DNA from: Timema cristinae
Taxonomy: Eukaryota > Arthropoda > Insecta > Phasmatodea > Timematidae
Length of the DNA: 64,000 nt
Assembly: GCA_039000515.1 (NCBI GenBank)
Contig: JBCFYV010000012.1
Location: 121,232,605 to 121,296,604 of the forward strand
Reading direction: 5' to 3'
The notes below the pieces were generated by a model that did no database searches, was not told the DNA's origin, and worked only from the letters and a program-made list of their open reading frames with translations. The translations under genes were made by a program, and so were the position numbers. The first letter of the stretch is position 1; every line of letters begins with the position of its first letter. Of this stretch, positions 34,093-46,180 are shown piece after piece.

Positions 34093-34102
34093 AAGCAATA
34101 TT

Positions 34103-35574
34103 TCAGGAATGATTCCTAAGCCCAGTGCTTCTTTATTTAAATTTGTTCGGTGTAAATACTGTGTATTAGGTTTCTTCCAATAATGTTTCCCGGGGCTGTT
34201 TGAATTTATGTTCCATGACATTACTACATTTGGCAAAATATAACCATATAATAAAACCATAAATTAAAAATAGCACAATATGTCGTCTATTTTAGGAATC
34301 TAAATATAAAGATGGATCTGATGTATGTAGTGTAATTTATGTATGTATATTATCTCGAATCCTAATTTTGAATAGTTTTAAGGATCTGAGTCCAATGCTA
34401 TGCACAGAGCTGTAAGAGTAGTAATAACTATGAATGAGTCATTGCTACAAATGTCACCTCGAAGGGTAGGTTGGAAAACATCATTGTAAAAGAACAACTC
34501 ATATTTGTATAGGAATTACAGTTGATGAAAAGAGCATCAATTTTTCTGGCTAGGAGCCGCATATGGCCCCGAAGTCACACTTTCGCAACCCTTGATATAT
34601 ACCATAGAAATAAAGATACCATATCCATGTTTACATACTGAAAGTCCAAAATAAAAGTCAAATTTGGTCAACATTATAGAAATGTGTAGATTGCTGCTAT
34701 CATAGAGTAAAGTATTACTATCCTATAATATCCTTTCACCATGCTGCTATAGACCAAGGTAAAAAAGACGCTTTTAATATATAGCTTTGCTTGACCAACT
34801 TTATATATTAAAGAATAATTTATCTACTTTAAAAATAAATTTCACATTAAAAATAGAAAAAACGAGACACCTGTTTCTAAGGAATTAACTGACGATAAAT
34901 GATAATGCCTAAATACACTGGTTATTGATAAAAAATGTTATTGCATAAGTTTTAATACAAGGGCTATTTTACAGTTCAATCTAGAGCTAGGACACTTCCC
35001 CCTCCCCCTCTCCCAACGAATCTGAATGAGATTTGAACGTCAACCTTATTATCACCGAAAAATGTCACCTTGGCCTACGTTTTAGTTTTCTTTGATATTA
35101 TAGCCAGATAATAAAATATGTATTAGTCCATATTAAAAATATATTTACTAGAGTAACTTCCTATAGATAATTTGATATTCATTTATAGTGACAATAATAC
35201 ACCCTTGCTTCGAAAAATATATCAGAATGACAACAATATTATCTTCCACCGGGGTCATTCTATCTGGGAGGGGGTAATTTTACACCAATCTAGCATTCAT
35301 AATTGATAACTTGTAATTAATTTTTAAGAAGTCAATTTTTTTCAACCTCTTGGACACCCTTAGAGATCCCGTATCTTGTAAGAACAAAGATTTGAACAAC
35401 GTGTACTTAAAAGGAGAGAAAACAAAATAACACTAAATATTGCTCTTGTGTATTTTCACATTTTTATAAAATCACGAGGTTACTCTATTTTATTTTATCA
35501 ACTAGTTCTTTATAAGTTCAATTATCCACCTCTAAATAGCTAATTTAACCATTTTAAAATTTTGCAGGCCAATT
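34103..35574. other. AT-rich sequence with possible hAT remnant
   Basis: At about 34545-34600, CTGGCTAGGAGCCGCATATG followed by TTTCGCAACCCTTG resembles the 3' end of hAT-type MITEs, but no matching left end was found. The remainder is AT-rich without recognised features. Confidence 0.35.
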
Positions 35575-36197
35575 CAGTGGCGGCTCGAAGCTAGAATTAG
35601 TAGGGTTGCTGCTCCAGAAAATTTTTAGCCTTTGTTTTAAAATTTTGTAAAAGGAAAAAACATGTATAAAAAGAAAATTTATTCAGAAACTTGATAAAAT
35701 CTTAACAACAACAAAAAACCACATTTTTAACTTATTTTAACTTAAATTGTCACAGTTCAAGCTTGATCTATTCATTTAAAAAGGAAATCCATTCTTCTTG
35801 TTACATGGTTTTTAAGCACAACACACGCAGAGTAAAAAAAAAACTTCCTTCCACCATCACGCCAGAGCCGGCACTGCGAGAGCAACGGTGCTCTCTTTAC
35901 CTGGCAGTCCCGCCTTCCTCCCCACCCCTTCTTATGTGCGCATGCGCACAACAGTCAAACACCACGTAGCTGGCACTGTGCAGCTCACAGTTCTATACAA
36001 AGATTTTTGAATATTTTTCATAAACTGGGGGATGGCTACTGAAGTACTGACATTAAGCTTAAGGAATATATATTGTACTACAAAAATAAAGAAAGAATTA
36101 AAGAAAAAAGGACTCATTATATTAAATGTTATCGATAATATCAAGTGGAAATAGGGGGTGCTGCAGTTCCACAGTGCCTATACACGGGTCGCCACTG
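35575..36197. mobile_element. hAT-like MITE
   Basis: Terminal inverted repeats CAGTGGCGGCTCG (left) and CGGGTCGCCACTG (right; inverse CAGTGGCGACCCG), a classic hAT terminus. The flanks CAGGCCAA (35566-35573, offset by one or two bases) and CAGGCCAT (36198-36205) form a near-perfect 8-bp target duplication. The 623-bp interior has no transposase; a 68-codon frame is unrecognised. It includes a perfect TGCGCATGCGCA palindrome. Confidence 0.8.
35937..35948. promoter_or_regulatory. NRF1-type palindrome inside hAT MITE
   Basis: TGCGCATGCGCA, an exact NRF1/ewg palindromic consensus, within the MITE. It may be coincidental or a transposon-borne binding site. Confidence 0.35.
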
Positions 36198-36205
36198 CAG
36201 GCCAT

Positions 36206-36525
36206 AAAAAAATGTTTCATGGCATATAAATTCTTAAAGTTGGCCCCTAGGGGAACCAACACAAAATTAACCATGGGAATACACATTTTGTTGATAGATT
36301 TTATTTGATCATAATTTAAAACAATGGCGTTTTAAGGATTTAATCCACAGGTAGGATTAAAACCTCTCCCAATTAATTCGAATGGGATCTGAACTTCGAC
36401 GTCACGATTAATGAAAACAGTAAAATGTATTTTAGTTTTCTATGTCTTCATTAAACAATATATTATGTGTAATAAAGTATATAACTTCCTTTAAATAATT
36501 TGATAATAAATGTCTTATTTTGTCA
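36206..36525. other. AT-rich spacer
   Basis: No gene or repeat recognised. Confidence 0.35.
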
Positions 36526-36712
36526 TATTCTGAACCAAGAGTAATTGGTTCGATTCCCTGCACGTTCGATAAAATTATCATTGATAAAATGGGGATTTCC
36601 CTCTCGCAGTGACGATTTGACAGCTGGGGGGGTCTTTTTGTGACTGCTAGTTGTAAATTAAAGCTCTGATTTAATTAGTCGGTTAATAAAGTGCACGTTA
36701 TAATAAGTTGAA
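36526..36712 (+). mobile_element. SINE family C, degenerate
   Basis: B-box GGTTCGATTCCCTGCACG, body CAGTGACGATTTGACAGCTG and tail remnant TTAGTCGGTTAATAAAGTGC. The 5' third of the head is missing and the body is rearranged. Confidence 0.7.
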
Positions 36713-37023
36713 AAAGCTTATGTAAGAAATAATATAAAATGCCTTCAATTAGTTTTTATTTTCATAAAGAGGAAATTCCTGAAAAATCAACGATTCATTT
36801 AACCCAGACAAACTAATCTTAGTCACAGTGTCACTGCCCCCCCTCTTCCCTTCATAGCAGAGGAAAAGCTCGAGGGTACAATTGAGAGGAATAAACTAAT
36901 CCTAGAGAGAGAAGGCTTTATGCTAGCTGACACAACTGTCACTTATTGCAGATCATTCAGGAACAAGGACTCAAGTACACATTTCTTAGTAAACGATAAA
37001 CATCTAAAGGCGTAACAAATACA
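36713..37023. other. Unassigned spacer
   Basis: AT-rich with a C-rich patch near 36838. Nothing recognised. Confidence 0.3.
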
Positions 37024-37520
37024 CACTAAAATTTGATTCACACGCTCGTCGAAAAATAGAAAGCAGAATCTGCGCAGTAATTCACACACTTTAAGTTGAC
37101 CCATGATGCATTGCAACGCTTTAAAACATCTGATTATCAACATATATATATTTTCTAGTGGATAAACATATATTTTAGCTCATTCTCCCGATGGATGTTT
37201 ACAAATTATAACGCTGTGTCGTGGCTCAATCCAATACATTAATATAGTCTTACATCAAATCTCCTCACAACAACCAACGAAGCTGTCTGCTCGCTTCTAG
37301 CTCTACAGCGCATGCGCACTGATTTGAGATGGTTGGTTCCGAGATTTGATTGGTTCTACTGTGCCGAACATCTCAGGCCGAGCGGACAAAATAAAGAATA
37401 GTTAAACATTAGCAGAACATCTCTCGCCAATTAAACGGAAATCTTGTGATTGGTTTAGAGAGCGTCACGTGACCATGTTTCTGTTCTGCACTAGTTTTTC
37501 GCCGAACGTGTGAATGCACA
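37024..37520 (+). mobile_element. TIR element family T, most complete copy
   Basis: Left TIR TTCACACGCTCGTCGAAAAA at about 37039 and right TIR TTTTTCGCCGAACGTGTGAA, inverted. Interior has AGCGCATGCGCA (37307-37318), GTGATTGGTTTAGAG and CGTCACGTGAC. No transposase, about 490 bp, superfamily unassigned because the target duplication is unclear. It serves as the reference for the copies near 12.5-13.8, 25.8, 28.0 and 44.6 kb. Confidence 0.8.
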
Positions 37521-38234
37521 GTAACTCATAATGGCAACAATATTACCTTTCACCAGTGACATTCGATCTTGGAGGGGTTGGAGGGGAGGTAAGTTCACCT
37601 CACTCTGGCATAATAACTGAACACTTAAAATTGAATTTTTAGTAAGTAAATTTTTTCGACCACTGGAACACCTTTAACATTTGGAGGGATTTGCTCCAAG
37701 CTGTGGAACTAGCCTTGCTATAAAATATACTAGAGTGCATTGTATGTAAACACCACTCCTAATTATAAGGCTGGAGTTGAATTTTCCCTTCAATTTTAAA
37801 CCTTAAATGAAAATTTTCTGGAAATATCCCAAAATTTAAAGTCTCCTCTTCAGTTAAATTTCTACCGAGGACGTTAACACCAGAAACATTATCAAATGAG
37901 TTACAATAAAGTAATAACATAGATTACAGTTCTCTTCTCACACTCACGTATAGACTACAGCGCTTGGTGGTTGAACGTGGCACTAACAATAGGTCAGCTG
38001 TAGACCAGATATGTTAATACTTCAATATTATAATCAGATCCTTTACGAATATATTTCCTCCCCCCTTGGATTCAATCATCCGAAAGTTTTACGATTGAAA
38101 ATTTACAGGAAATTTTGCAGATACACTCAAGGTTAACACGATTTGTTTAAGGGGGCGCTGACCGTCACGTGCTCATCCTGTATAATTACTTCATGCCTTT
38201 AGCAAAGCAGAGGACATGCTTTCAAACAATACAC
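37521..38234. other. Unassigned sequence
   Basis: AT-rich; no gene or repeat recognised. Confidence 0.35.
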
Positions 38235-38400
38235 CCGTATAGGTGGCTGTAGAGTCTGAGGCGTCACTCTCGCTATACAATGGAATGTCAAAGACGGGGA
38301 GATCGGAGTTCGAATCCCAAGTGCGATGTACCGACTCTTTTTTTACAATCTCCCTACAACACTAGCGTTGTATACATTCGAACTGCTACACCCACACCCC
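38235..38400 (+). mobile_element. SINE family B, degenerate
   Basis: Head TAGGTGGCTGTAGAGTCTGA, AAAGACGGGGAGATC, B-box GGAGTTCGAATCCCAA, partial body. Tail absent. Confidence 0.75.
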
Positions 38401-38796
38401 TCCCTCCGCTTCACGATAATTTGGCAACGATGTCTTTGAATTACTCTTGAGCTGGAATAATGTGCCAGCAAAAATGTTTACGTGGTTTTAATGAAATTAT
38501 AAAATTAGTTCTATATCTCACCGCTAGATGGAATCGCGCACAAAGAAGTTGATCTCGTTTTGTCTTGTTTTCTCCGTGACAGAGTGAATCGGGGACCGAA
38601 TCACCTCGGCTGTGTATTGTGTGAGGTGTTTGAAAAAAAGAATCTAAATGGCTTAGTACTCTCTTTCCGTGCAAATGCAGGTATATTTCATCCATATACT
38701 TCCTACTCCATTAGTGTTAATGGACGAATAGCCTGGACTCGGATTAAACCGTGACGCTATTAAAAATAAATTTATAAATAACTATAGATATAGTCA
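38401..38796. other. Spacer with recurrent CACCGCTAGA motif
   Basis: Contains TTAGTTCTATATCTCACCGC + TAGATGG at 38504-38530, fourth member of a small motif family. Opposing open frames of 84 and 64 codons are unrecognised; a family B-like body remnant (GTGCAAATGCAGGTATATTT) is at about 38669-38688. Confidence 0.35.
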
Positions 38797-39032
38797 CACT
38801 CCCTAGCTCAATCGGTAGCCTGTTTGTCTTCCGAGTTAACGGTCCCGAACTCGATTCCCGGCATGGCCGAAAAATTTATCATTAGTGGAATTGGGGTTTC
38901 ATCTTTCACAGTGATGAATTAACAGCTGGGGGCTGGATGTTGGGGTCTTTTCTAGATTTAAGTTAGTTTGTAAGTCGTGTGCTGATATAATCAGTCGGTT
39001 TAGAAAGTGAGTCTTAAATACCTCGAGTGAAA
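38797..39032 (+). mobile_element. SINE family C
   Basis: Head CCCTAGCTCAATCGGTAGCC (A-box), B-box CTCGATTCCCGGCATGG, body CACAGTGATGAATTAACAGC, 3' end TGCTGATATAATCAGTCGGT and terminal CTTAAATACCTCGAG. Confidence 0.92.
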
Positions 39033-39304
39033 AATAACTATAAATAATTTCATCTCTATAAAAAATATTAGCATAAATAAGACGTTTTCGGACAAACTGT
39101 TTCTTGGGTCGAGTCGGTGGATCATCTCGTGACTGTACAGTCGGATGAGATTACGTAGTTTCATGTTTCATCGGTTCTTCGATTCTCTACGAAGGGTAGA
39201 ATCTAAAAGAGCAGACATTGGACAGACAACAGACAAGCCGCCAATCTTGGTCTCGATCGTTCATACACTTCCTCCCACCCTTTATTTTATACACATTTCC
39301 TTGT

Positions 39305-39540
39305 CCGACACCTTAGCTCAGTCGGTAGCGTGTGTGTCTTCTGAGCTAAGGGTCACAAGATCGATTCCCAACATGGCTGAAAAATGTATCTTTGGTGAAA
39401 TGTGGGTTTACCTTTCACAGTGATGAACTAACGGCAAGGGGGCTGGGTGTTGTGGCTCTTCTGGATTTAAGTTAGTTTATAAGTCTTGTGTTGATATACT
39501 CACGGTTTAGAAAGAGTACATTCAATATCTCAATTAAATT
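39305..39540 (+). mobile_element. SINE family C
   Basis: Head CGACACCTTAGCTCAGTCGG, B-box GATCGATTCCCAACATGG, body and 3' end TTGATATACTCACGGTTTAG. Same orientation as the copy about 270 bp upstream. Confidence 0.92.
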
Positions 39541-39579
39541 AAATGAAAAATATACACATTTCTTCTCTCCCTTCAGTCT

Positions 39580-39805
39580 ATTATCAAACCGTTCATGGGT
39601 TTAAACCCAGCCGGGGTCAAAGGATTTTTTTTCTGGAGCGATAAAAATCCGTAGCACAACTTCCTTCGTAGGGGAAGTAAAGCCGTCGGTCCCATGTCGA
39701 TTGTGGTATGTGAAAATACCTTTGGTAGGTTCTTTCCCTCTCTCTCATAGAAACTATCGTATGCTGATATAATCAGTCGGTTCAGAAAGTGCATCTCAAA
39801 TAAAT
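39580..39805 (+). mobile_element. SINE family D
   Basis: Head largely missing; GGGTTTAAACCCAGCCGGGG (B-box), body AAAAATCCGTAGCACAACTT, 3' end TGCTGATATAATCAGTCGGT + TCAGAAAGTGC. The tail is nearly identical to family C, unlike the body. Confidence 0.87.
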
Positions 39806-40868
39806 AAAATCAATAGTAGGCCTATTAGCTTATTTTGATGTTGTTTTTTTAACTTTCAACGAAACATAGTGCATCTGTCTGGTTTCTGGGCTGTTTTCTT
39901 TCCATGTGCTCTGGTTCCCACCATATCAACGCAATTGTGGGTACATTTCCTCGTCCTTATCTCATCGGTGTAATCAAATTTTGATTTTGATGCGGAGAGC
40001 GGGGGCTTGTTGGGGAGGGGGGTAAGGGTGAGGAATTCAATAAAGAGAAAAACTTATTTTCAAAAATATTAGACGTTAAAAAAATTATAGATTCTGACCA
40101 TATTAAATAATCTTATAGCTCTCTCAAATTAGTTCCTTATGGTTGGTAAGCCTGCGCATTCCATGGTCACCGCTCTTGACCTCCAGAGGGCGGGCGTATG
40201 TGCTTTATTGTGAAAAGAGGCTGCAAAATTTGTGAGGTTTTTTTTAACTGGAAAAACTAGTTATTTCCGTAGAGTGGACTATAATTAGTTTGGGTCTAAC
40301 GCCCACGGGAAGACTGTAACATTTTGAGGGGCAGGTTTTTGGTGAGTATTTTGTTGTTGTTGTTGTTGTTGTTGTGTATTTTTAATAACGACCACAAACA
40401 CGAGGACGCACGTGTTGTTAGATGGAAACAAGTGGTGCTATCTTGCGACGTCTTTCAGAGATGTATTTATTGCCGTCAGCTGCTATAGATCTACTGCCTT
40501 AAAAAAAACTACTACATATTATCTCTCTCTCACTCACACTCACGCGAATATTGTACGTAATTACTGTGGTGCTGTTAATTGGATATTTAAACACGCTCGT
40601 ATGGATCTCCATCGCAGACATAGGATCTCTTTTTTTTTTAACTCTTTATAAATATCGGTGGACTGGATTGTTATAATGTTTACATAATACAAAGTTGGAA
40701 AAACCAGGTTTATATGTCTATTATAATTTATTCATACGGCAATTTTAAATTAATTTCAAAACATGTTTTTTTTAAATGCAGCCTTTTTATTAATTTTATT
40801 TCTTTTGTACTTTATCATATAGGTCTGGATAAAATATTTTATTCTTTTAACATTTTTAGACCTACACA
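39806..40868. other. Unassigned sequence with (TTG)n and SINE B remnant
   Basis: A body remnant of family B at about 39905-39978 (ACGCAATTGTGGGTACATTT), a (GTT)n microsatellite at about 40354-40373 and AT-rich sequence. A 79-codon frame at 40412-40651 is unrecognised. Confidence 0.4.
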
Positions 40869-40871
40869 TTA

Positions 40872-41467
40872 GGGCTCCTTTTATGCACGCGGTTGCGGTT
40901 GTTGGACCGCAGCGTTTTGTAATTCCAGCCGCTGGTACAGTAACCCCGTGGCTTCTTTGGTGCTGAGTGACAGCTTTGAAAAGTTACCAGACCAAATTAT
41001 GTATCTCTACGCCAAATCATATGATCTGCAAAAACATGTGTTTAGCAGCTGTCACTTCTGACAGTCAAAATTTATATATATATACCTAAATGTTGACTGT
41101 CAGAAGTCAGCTGTGAGCTGTCAGTCAGCACCAAAGAAGCCATGGGGCTACTGTAGTTAAGAGTCTGCAGCGTTCGAGCGGTTTCTAAATACATTGAGTG
41201 TAATGCGACCTTTTATTCAAGCGGTAGCGGTCCGCCGTCAGCTCGCATTGTTGCCAACTGAACAGCACCAACTTCAAGGGTGCCCTCCCGTCAGTTTACT
41301 GGTTGTTATATCGTCGATGAGGTTAGAGACCGAGTTATGGAGCTCGGAACTGAGGATTTGTGCTAGGTTTGGTATCACTCCGCTCTCAACTACCTCGTCT
41401 ACAGTGGTAGCATGTTATAATCTGTACTAGCGGATCCGTCGCGGCTGCCGCGTGCATAAAAGAGGCC
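40872..41467. mobile_element. PIF/Harbinger-like element with a nested MITE
   Basis: Ends GGGCTCCTTTTATGCACGCG and, inverted, CGCGTGCATAAAAGAGGCC, flanked by TTA on both sides (40869-40871 and 41468-41470). A 3-bp TTA/TAA duplication is characteristic of PIF/Harbinger. Without the 216-bp nested MITE (plus its TA) the element is about 380 bp. A 78-codon frame at 41194-41430 shows no recognisable transposase or Myb domain. Confidence 0.82.
40938..41153. mobile_element. Tc1/mariner-type MITE family M, copy 2
   Basis: Ends CAGTAACCCCGTGGCTTCTT and, inverted, AAGAAGCCATGGGGCTACTG, flanked by TA (40936-40937, 41154-41155). It lies inside the PIF/Harbinger-like element. Confidence 0.92.
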
Positions 41468-41470
41468 TTA

Positions 41471-41775
41471 TATGACCTCGAAAGCCAAAATGAGAATTTT
41501 TACCTGAAGGTACCGAAAAAAACAAAAACAGTATACAGTAGTTTTTGGTTAAAATATTACATCTGTAGCGATTTGGTTAAAAATATATAGGGAGTGAGTT
41601 ACATGATACAATTATAAATGTACACTTGATTTTAATATAAAATCGATTTAGGGTTACCGCACACGTGATACAATTTGATTGGTCGGAATGTTCAATATAG
41701 ATTCAAATGGAGGGGCTCTTCACACGACAGGATGAGGAGACGGACTTACGAAAAAGAGGTGACATGTTCCATCTT
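41471..41775. other. Spacer
   Basis: AT-rich; nothing recognised. Confidence 0.35.
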
Positions 41776-42620
41776 TCAACCGACATCACACAGACCCTAT
41801 TGTCGACATCACACAGGCCCTATTGTTGACATCACACAGACCCGATTGTTGACATCACACAGACACGATTGTTGACATCGCACATACCAGATTGTTGACA
41901 TCACACATACCAAATTGTCGACATCACACAGACACGATTGTTGACATCACACATACCAGATTGTCGACATCACACAGACCCGATTGTTGACATCACACAG
42001 ACCCGATTGTTGACACCACACAGACCCGATTGTCGACATCATACAGACCCGATTTTCGACATTATACAGACCCGATTGTTGACATCACATTCTCGATTGT
42101 CGACATCACAGACCCGATTGTCGACATCACACAGACCCTATTGTTGACATCACACAGACCCTATTGTTGACATCACACATACCCTATTGTCGACATCACA
42201 CAGACCCAATTGTTGACATCACAGACCCGATTGTTAAAATCACAGACTCGATTGTCGACATCACACCGACCCGATTGTTGACATCACAGACTCGATTGTC
42301 GACATCCCACCGACCCGATTGTTGACATCACAGACTCGATTGTTGACATCACAGACTCGATTGTCGACATCATACAGACCCGATTGTTAAAATCACAGAC
42401 TCGATTGTCGACATCACACCGACCCGATTGTTGACATCACAGACTCGATTGTCGACATCCCACCGACCCGATTGTTGACATCACAGACCCGATTGTTAAA
42501 ATCACAGACTCGATTGTCGACATCACACCGACCCGATTGTTGACATCACAGACTCGATTGTCGACATCATACAGACCCGATTGTTGACATCACAGACTTG
42601 ATTGTTGGCATCACATACCG
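41776..42620. repeat. 21/23-bp minisatellite array, about 38 units
   Basis: Unit GATTGTTGACATCACACAGA + CCC (23 bp), with 21-bp GACTC forms and GTTAAAATCACAG variants. A higher-order block of alternating CACCGACCC and CAGACTC units recurs at 42240-42320, 42390-42470 and 42500-42570. Confidence 0.97.
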
Positions 42621-42689
42621 ATTATCGGCGGTGAAATGGGAATCCCGTATTCAAGCATTGACGCACACACCAACTAGAAATATTTATTT

Positions 42690-42943
42690 TTTAGCATCGC
42701 GTCTTACCACCCGTTCGGGCTATACGCTACGTACTAATTACGCTAATGTTTTTAGGGATCAGGAAGGTTATATTTAGAAGAAGCGTACCCGCATTTTCGT
42801 GGAGGAAGAATGGAAAAAACATTTGGAGAAAAACGCCCTCAGCACACCGACCTAGTTTTGAACCCGATCTCCCCGTCATCGGCAGTATAGTATACTGCGA
42901 GTGTAGCGCGTTAGACCATGTGGTTACCGAAGTGGGTAACTAC
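42690..42943 (-). mobile_element. SINE family B, full length
   Basis: Inverted tail AGCATCGCGTCTTACCACCC, body TTATATTTAGAAGAAGCGTA, arm CGTCATCGGCAGTATAG and head ending CATGTGGTTACCGAAG. The minus-strand antisense peptide across this region is the type I recall from Timema protein predictions. Confidence 0.92.
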
Positions 42944-43262
42944 AAATAAATCTGACATATATTTTTGTTGTAGTGTACGAGGTGCGCGTGCAGCCCCACG
43001 TGGTGTGTAAACTGTCAGTTTGGAGAGCCCAGTATACTCGTGTGTGTCTTATCTCCCCAATTAAAACATTGAACGAGTCGATAGACATTCCATGGTAACT
43101 GAATAATTTCTCTGGTGAACCCAATACTTCCGATATACCGGGATTTTTCAATTCTTTATCAATATAACTGAAACTCTCAATCTTTGGAAATGCACCTACA
43201 CTGATTCTTCCATGACACGTTTACAAACACCCTCACAACCATTGACAAACTGACGGTGGTCG
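42944..43262. other. Unassigned sequence upstream of array
   Basis: Contains a 75-codon minus frame without recognisable domain. The last 60 bp may be the diverged left part of TIR family T, but the match is weak. Confidence 0.3.
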
Positions 43263-44512
43263 GTTGCATGTGTGGGCGCTAGTTATCGGGCTCAGACGTC
43301 TAACAGACTCGTGTGTGGGCGCTAGTTATCGGGCTCAGACGTCTGACAGAATGTCGTGTGTGGGCGCTAGTTATCGGGCTCAGACGTCTGACAGAATGTC
43401 GTGTGTGGGTGCTAGTTGTCGGGCTAAGACGTCTGACAGAATGTCGTGTGTGGGCGCTAGTTATCGGGCTCAGACGTCTGACAGACTCGTGTGTGGGCGC
43501 TAGTTATCGGGCTCAGACGTCTGACAGACTCGTGTGTGGGCGCTAGTTATCGGGCTCAGACGTCTGACAGACTCGTGTGTGGGCGCTAGTTATCGGGCTC
43601 AGACGTCTGACAGACTCGTGTGTGGGCGCTAGTTATCGGGCTCAGACGTCTGACAGAATGTCGTGTGTGGGCGCTAGTTATCGGGCTCAGACGTCTGACA
43701 AACTCGTGTGTGGGCGATAGTTATCGGGCTCAGACGTCTGACAGACTCGTGTGTGGGCGCTAGTTATCGGGCTCAGACGTCTGACAGACTCGTGTGTGGG
43801 CGCTAGTTATCGGGCTCAGACGTCTGACAGACTCGTGTGTGGGCGCTAGTTATCGGGCTCAGACGTCTGACAGAATGTCGTGTGTGGGCGCTAGTTATCG
43901 GGCTCAGATGTCTGACAGAATGTCGTGTGTGGGCGCTAGTTATCGGGCTCAGACATCTGACAGACTGTCGTGTGTGGGCGCTAGTTATCGGGCTCAGACG
44001 TCTGACAGAATGTTGTGTGTGGGCGCTAGTTATCGGGCTCAGATGTCTGACAGAATGTCGTGTGTGGGCGCTAGTTTCGGGCTCAGATGTCTGACAGAAT
44101 GTCGTGTGTGGGCGCTAGTTATCGGGCTCAGATGTCTGACAGAATGTCGTGTGTGGGCGCTAGTTATCGGGCTCAGATGTCTGACAGAATGTCGTGTGTG
44201 GGCGCTAGTTATCGGGCTCAGACGTCTGACAGAATGTCGTGTGTGGGCGCTAGTTTCGGGCTCAGATGTCTGACAGAATGTCGTGTGTGGGCGCTAGTTA
44301 TCGGGCTCAGATGTCTGACAGAATGTCGTGTGTGGGCGCTAGTTATCGGGCTCAGATGTCTGACAGAATGTCGTGTGTGGGCGCTAGTTATCGGGCTCAG
44401 ACGTCTGACAGAATGTCGTGTGTGGGCGCTAGTTATCGGGCTCAGATGTCTGACAGAATGTCGTGTGTGGGCGCTAGTTATCGGGCTCAGATGTCTGACA
44501 GACTGTCGCCGA
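43263..44512. repeat. 43/45-bp minisatellite array, about 28 units
   Basis: Unit CGTGTGTGGGCGCTAGTTAT + CGGGCTCAGACGTCTGACAG + ACT (43 bp) or AATGT (45 bp). The 43-bp class is mostly left (43480-43860) and the 45-bp class mostly right, with ACGTCT to ATGTCT changes towards the right. Each unit holds the 12-bp palindrome TCAGACGTCTGA or a one-mismatch form. Frames of up to 159 codons are periodicity artefacts. Confidence 0.97.
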
Positions 44513-44544
44513 GAATAGAGGGCTAAATCTTCTTGAATGTCTTA

Positions 44545-44755
44545 GCAATTCACACGATATCAGATAGCAGTGTTTGTTCGGTTGGTTTAGGAATTTTATT
44601 CAGTCTCCCAAGGCGGTGTTGTTGCGCAGGGGGAAAAAAAGGGGATATCTGAAGCTATTTCAAGTCATGCAGAGCGGACAACGCCGATGAAGATAAAGTC
44701 TGGTGATTGGCTTAGAGCTCGTCACGTGATTGAGTTTCTGCTTTTGTTTATTTTT
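44545..44755 (+). mobile_element. TIR element family T, right half
   Basis: AGTCTCCCAAGGCGGTGTTG, CTATTTCAAGTCATG, GTGATTGGCTTAGAGCTCGT and CACGTGATTGAGTTTCTGC match the right half of the 37024 copy and the inverted 12494 copy. The TIR itself is degraded. Confidence 0.65.
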
Positions 44756-45635
44756 TAAAGAAAGTCTTAAATTGCACTAGCCTGGAGTCCAACCATGACC
44801 TGTAGTTTCGTCACCCCTGCTAACGAGTTGAACGGTAAGTTTAATGTGAGGATTTCTTATTTCCAACATACCTAGATTATTATTTTTATTATAATTATAA
44901 TTTAAACTCATCAATAAACACGCGATGGGAAGCCGGAAAGGCCGTTTCCGAGGAAGTGACGTCACGCGTCTCAGTCGGCCGGAGAGAACGTTGGTCATAG
45001 TTTCTTTTGTTCCGCGATTATCTACAAGGATAGAAAGAAAACACGGGAGGGATTCCCTCTCTGAATTCACCCGGCCGGAATTAATTTGCACATATACATC
45101 TTAATGAAATCACTATCTAAATCTTAAAAGGGTCGTAATTAAAAAGTGCGAGCGGATGGACGAGGTCCTTATGAAGATATCCGGGGCGATTTGAAGCATG
45201 TCCCGGATACTGCGTTGGGGGTGATAGTTGTCTGACTCGCTTCAGTTCTCTCGTTAATTACAAGAGCTGTCCCGCACAGGTGGTTGCACAACCTAAGGCG
45301 TCAGGCTCGTGATGAACTGCATTCCAGTAGAGACTCTAATCTCATCCGGGATCACTGGGGAGGAGGTCCTTGGCTTCCTTAAATTTAATTTGTCGTTGCG
45401 GTTTACTCTCGAAGCGAATGTGGGTGCATATCCTTTTAAGTTAACCTCCAAATCCTTCCTTATCCATCAGATAAAAATCGTTGGTGGCAGTCTCGTCTCG
45501 TCTGTACTGCCGATGATAGGGATACCCCCTCCCCCCACCAGACTTATTGTTCTAAATAGCTTATCACTCCTCTCCCTGTGCAAATATGGCTACACTTCCT
45601 TTAATTTACCTTCTTACTCAACCACACTATTGTAG
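44756..45635. other. Unassigned sequence with degenerate SINE B
   Basis: A heavily decayed family B SINE spans parts of 45268-45630 (CAGGTGGTTGCACAACCTAA; TGCAAATATGGCTACACTTC). A minus frame at 44777-45091 and a plus frame at 45309-45635 have no recognised domain. Confidence 0.4.
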
Positions 45636-45925
45636 TGCCGGTATCATGATAAACTTAACGTTCACTTAAAGGTTACGTAACACCCACTTAATATTCACGT
45701 AACGTCCACTTAATGTTAACGTAACGTAAAGACTCCTCGTGTTTTTAAATAGAAGAGAAGCTACCGTGATATAGTTCACGTAACGTTCATTTAACATGAG
45801 AGCTGTCCAAGGAAAAACTTTAACGTCACGTGAAGGGTATTACGTGTTATAGCCAGCCAATCATGTTGCGAGTGATGTCAACACGGCTATTTAGTACTTT
45901 ATTTGTTTATGGTTTGCGTACTTCT
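45636..45925 (+). mobile_element. PIF/Harbinger-like family H, left-end copy
   Basis: Starts TGCCGGTATCATGATAAACT and shares AGGGTATTACGTGTTATAGC, CAGCCAATCATG and GGCTATTTAGTA with the complete copy at 46181. The right end is missing. Confidence 0.75.
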
Positions 45926-46180
45926 TAAGGTATAGTTGGTCGGCATTTCTCAAACTTGATTAAAGGAGTGTTTTTTTATAAACTGTAATTTTGAAAGTTG
46001 ATGGTAATGTCGTGAGATAATATGTTAACAAGTTATTTTAGATTATGTAATTAACTTAAAACATTAACTAAGAAAAGAAAGGAATGTTTAAAAAACCGCA
46101 ACATCTTAAAAACAACGCAATTACTGTCATAGCTTGCAGTCTTAACCAAACTAGAACATGCAAGGATGGTGAAAGCATAA

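Noticed and set aside
43264..44526. Plus-strand frames of up to 159 codons
   Set aside because: Periodic products of the 43/45-bp array, which is a multiple of three only for the 45-bp unit class.
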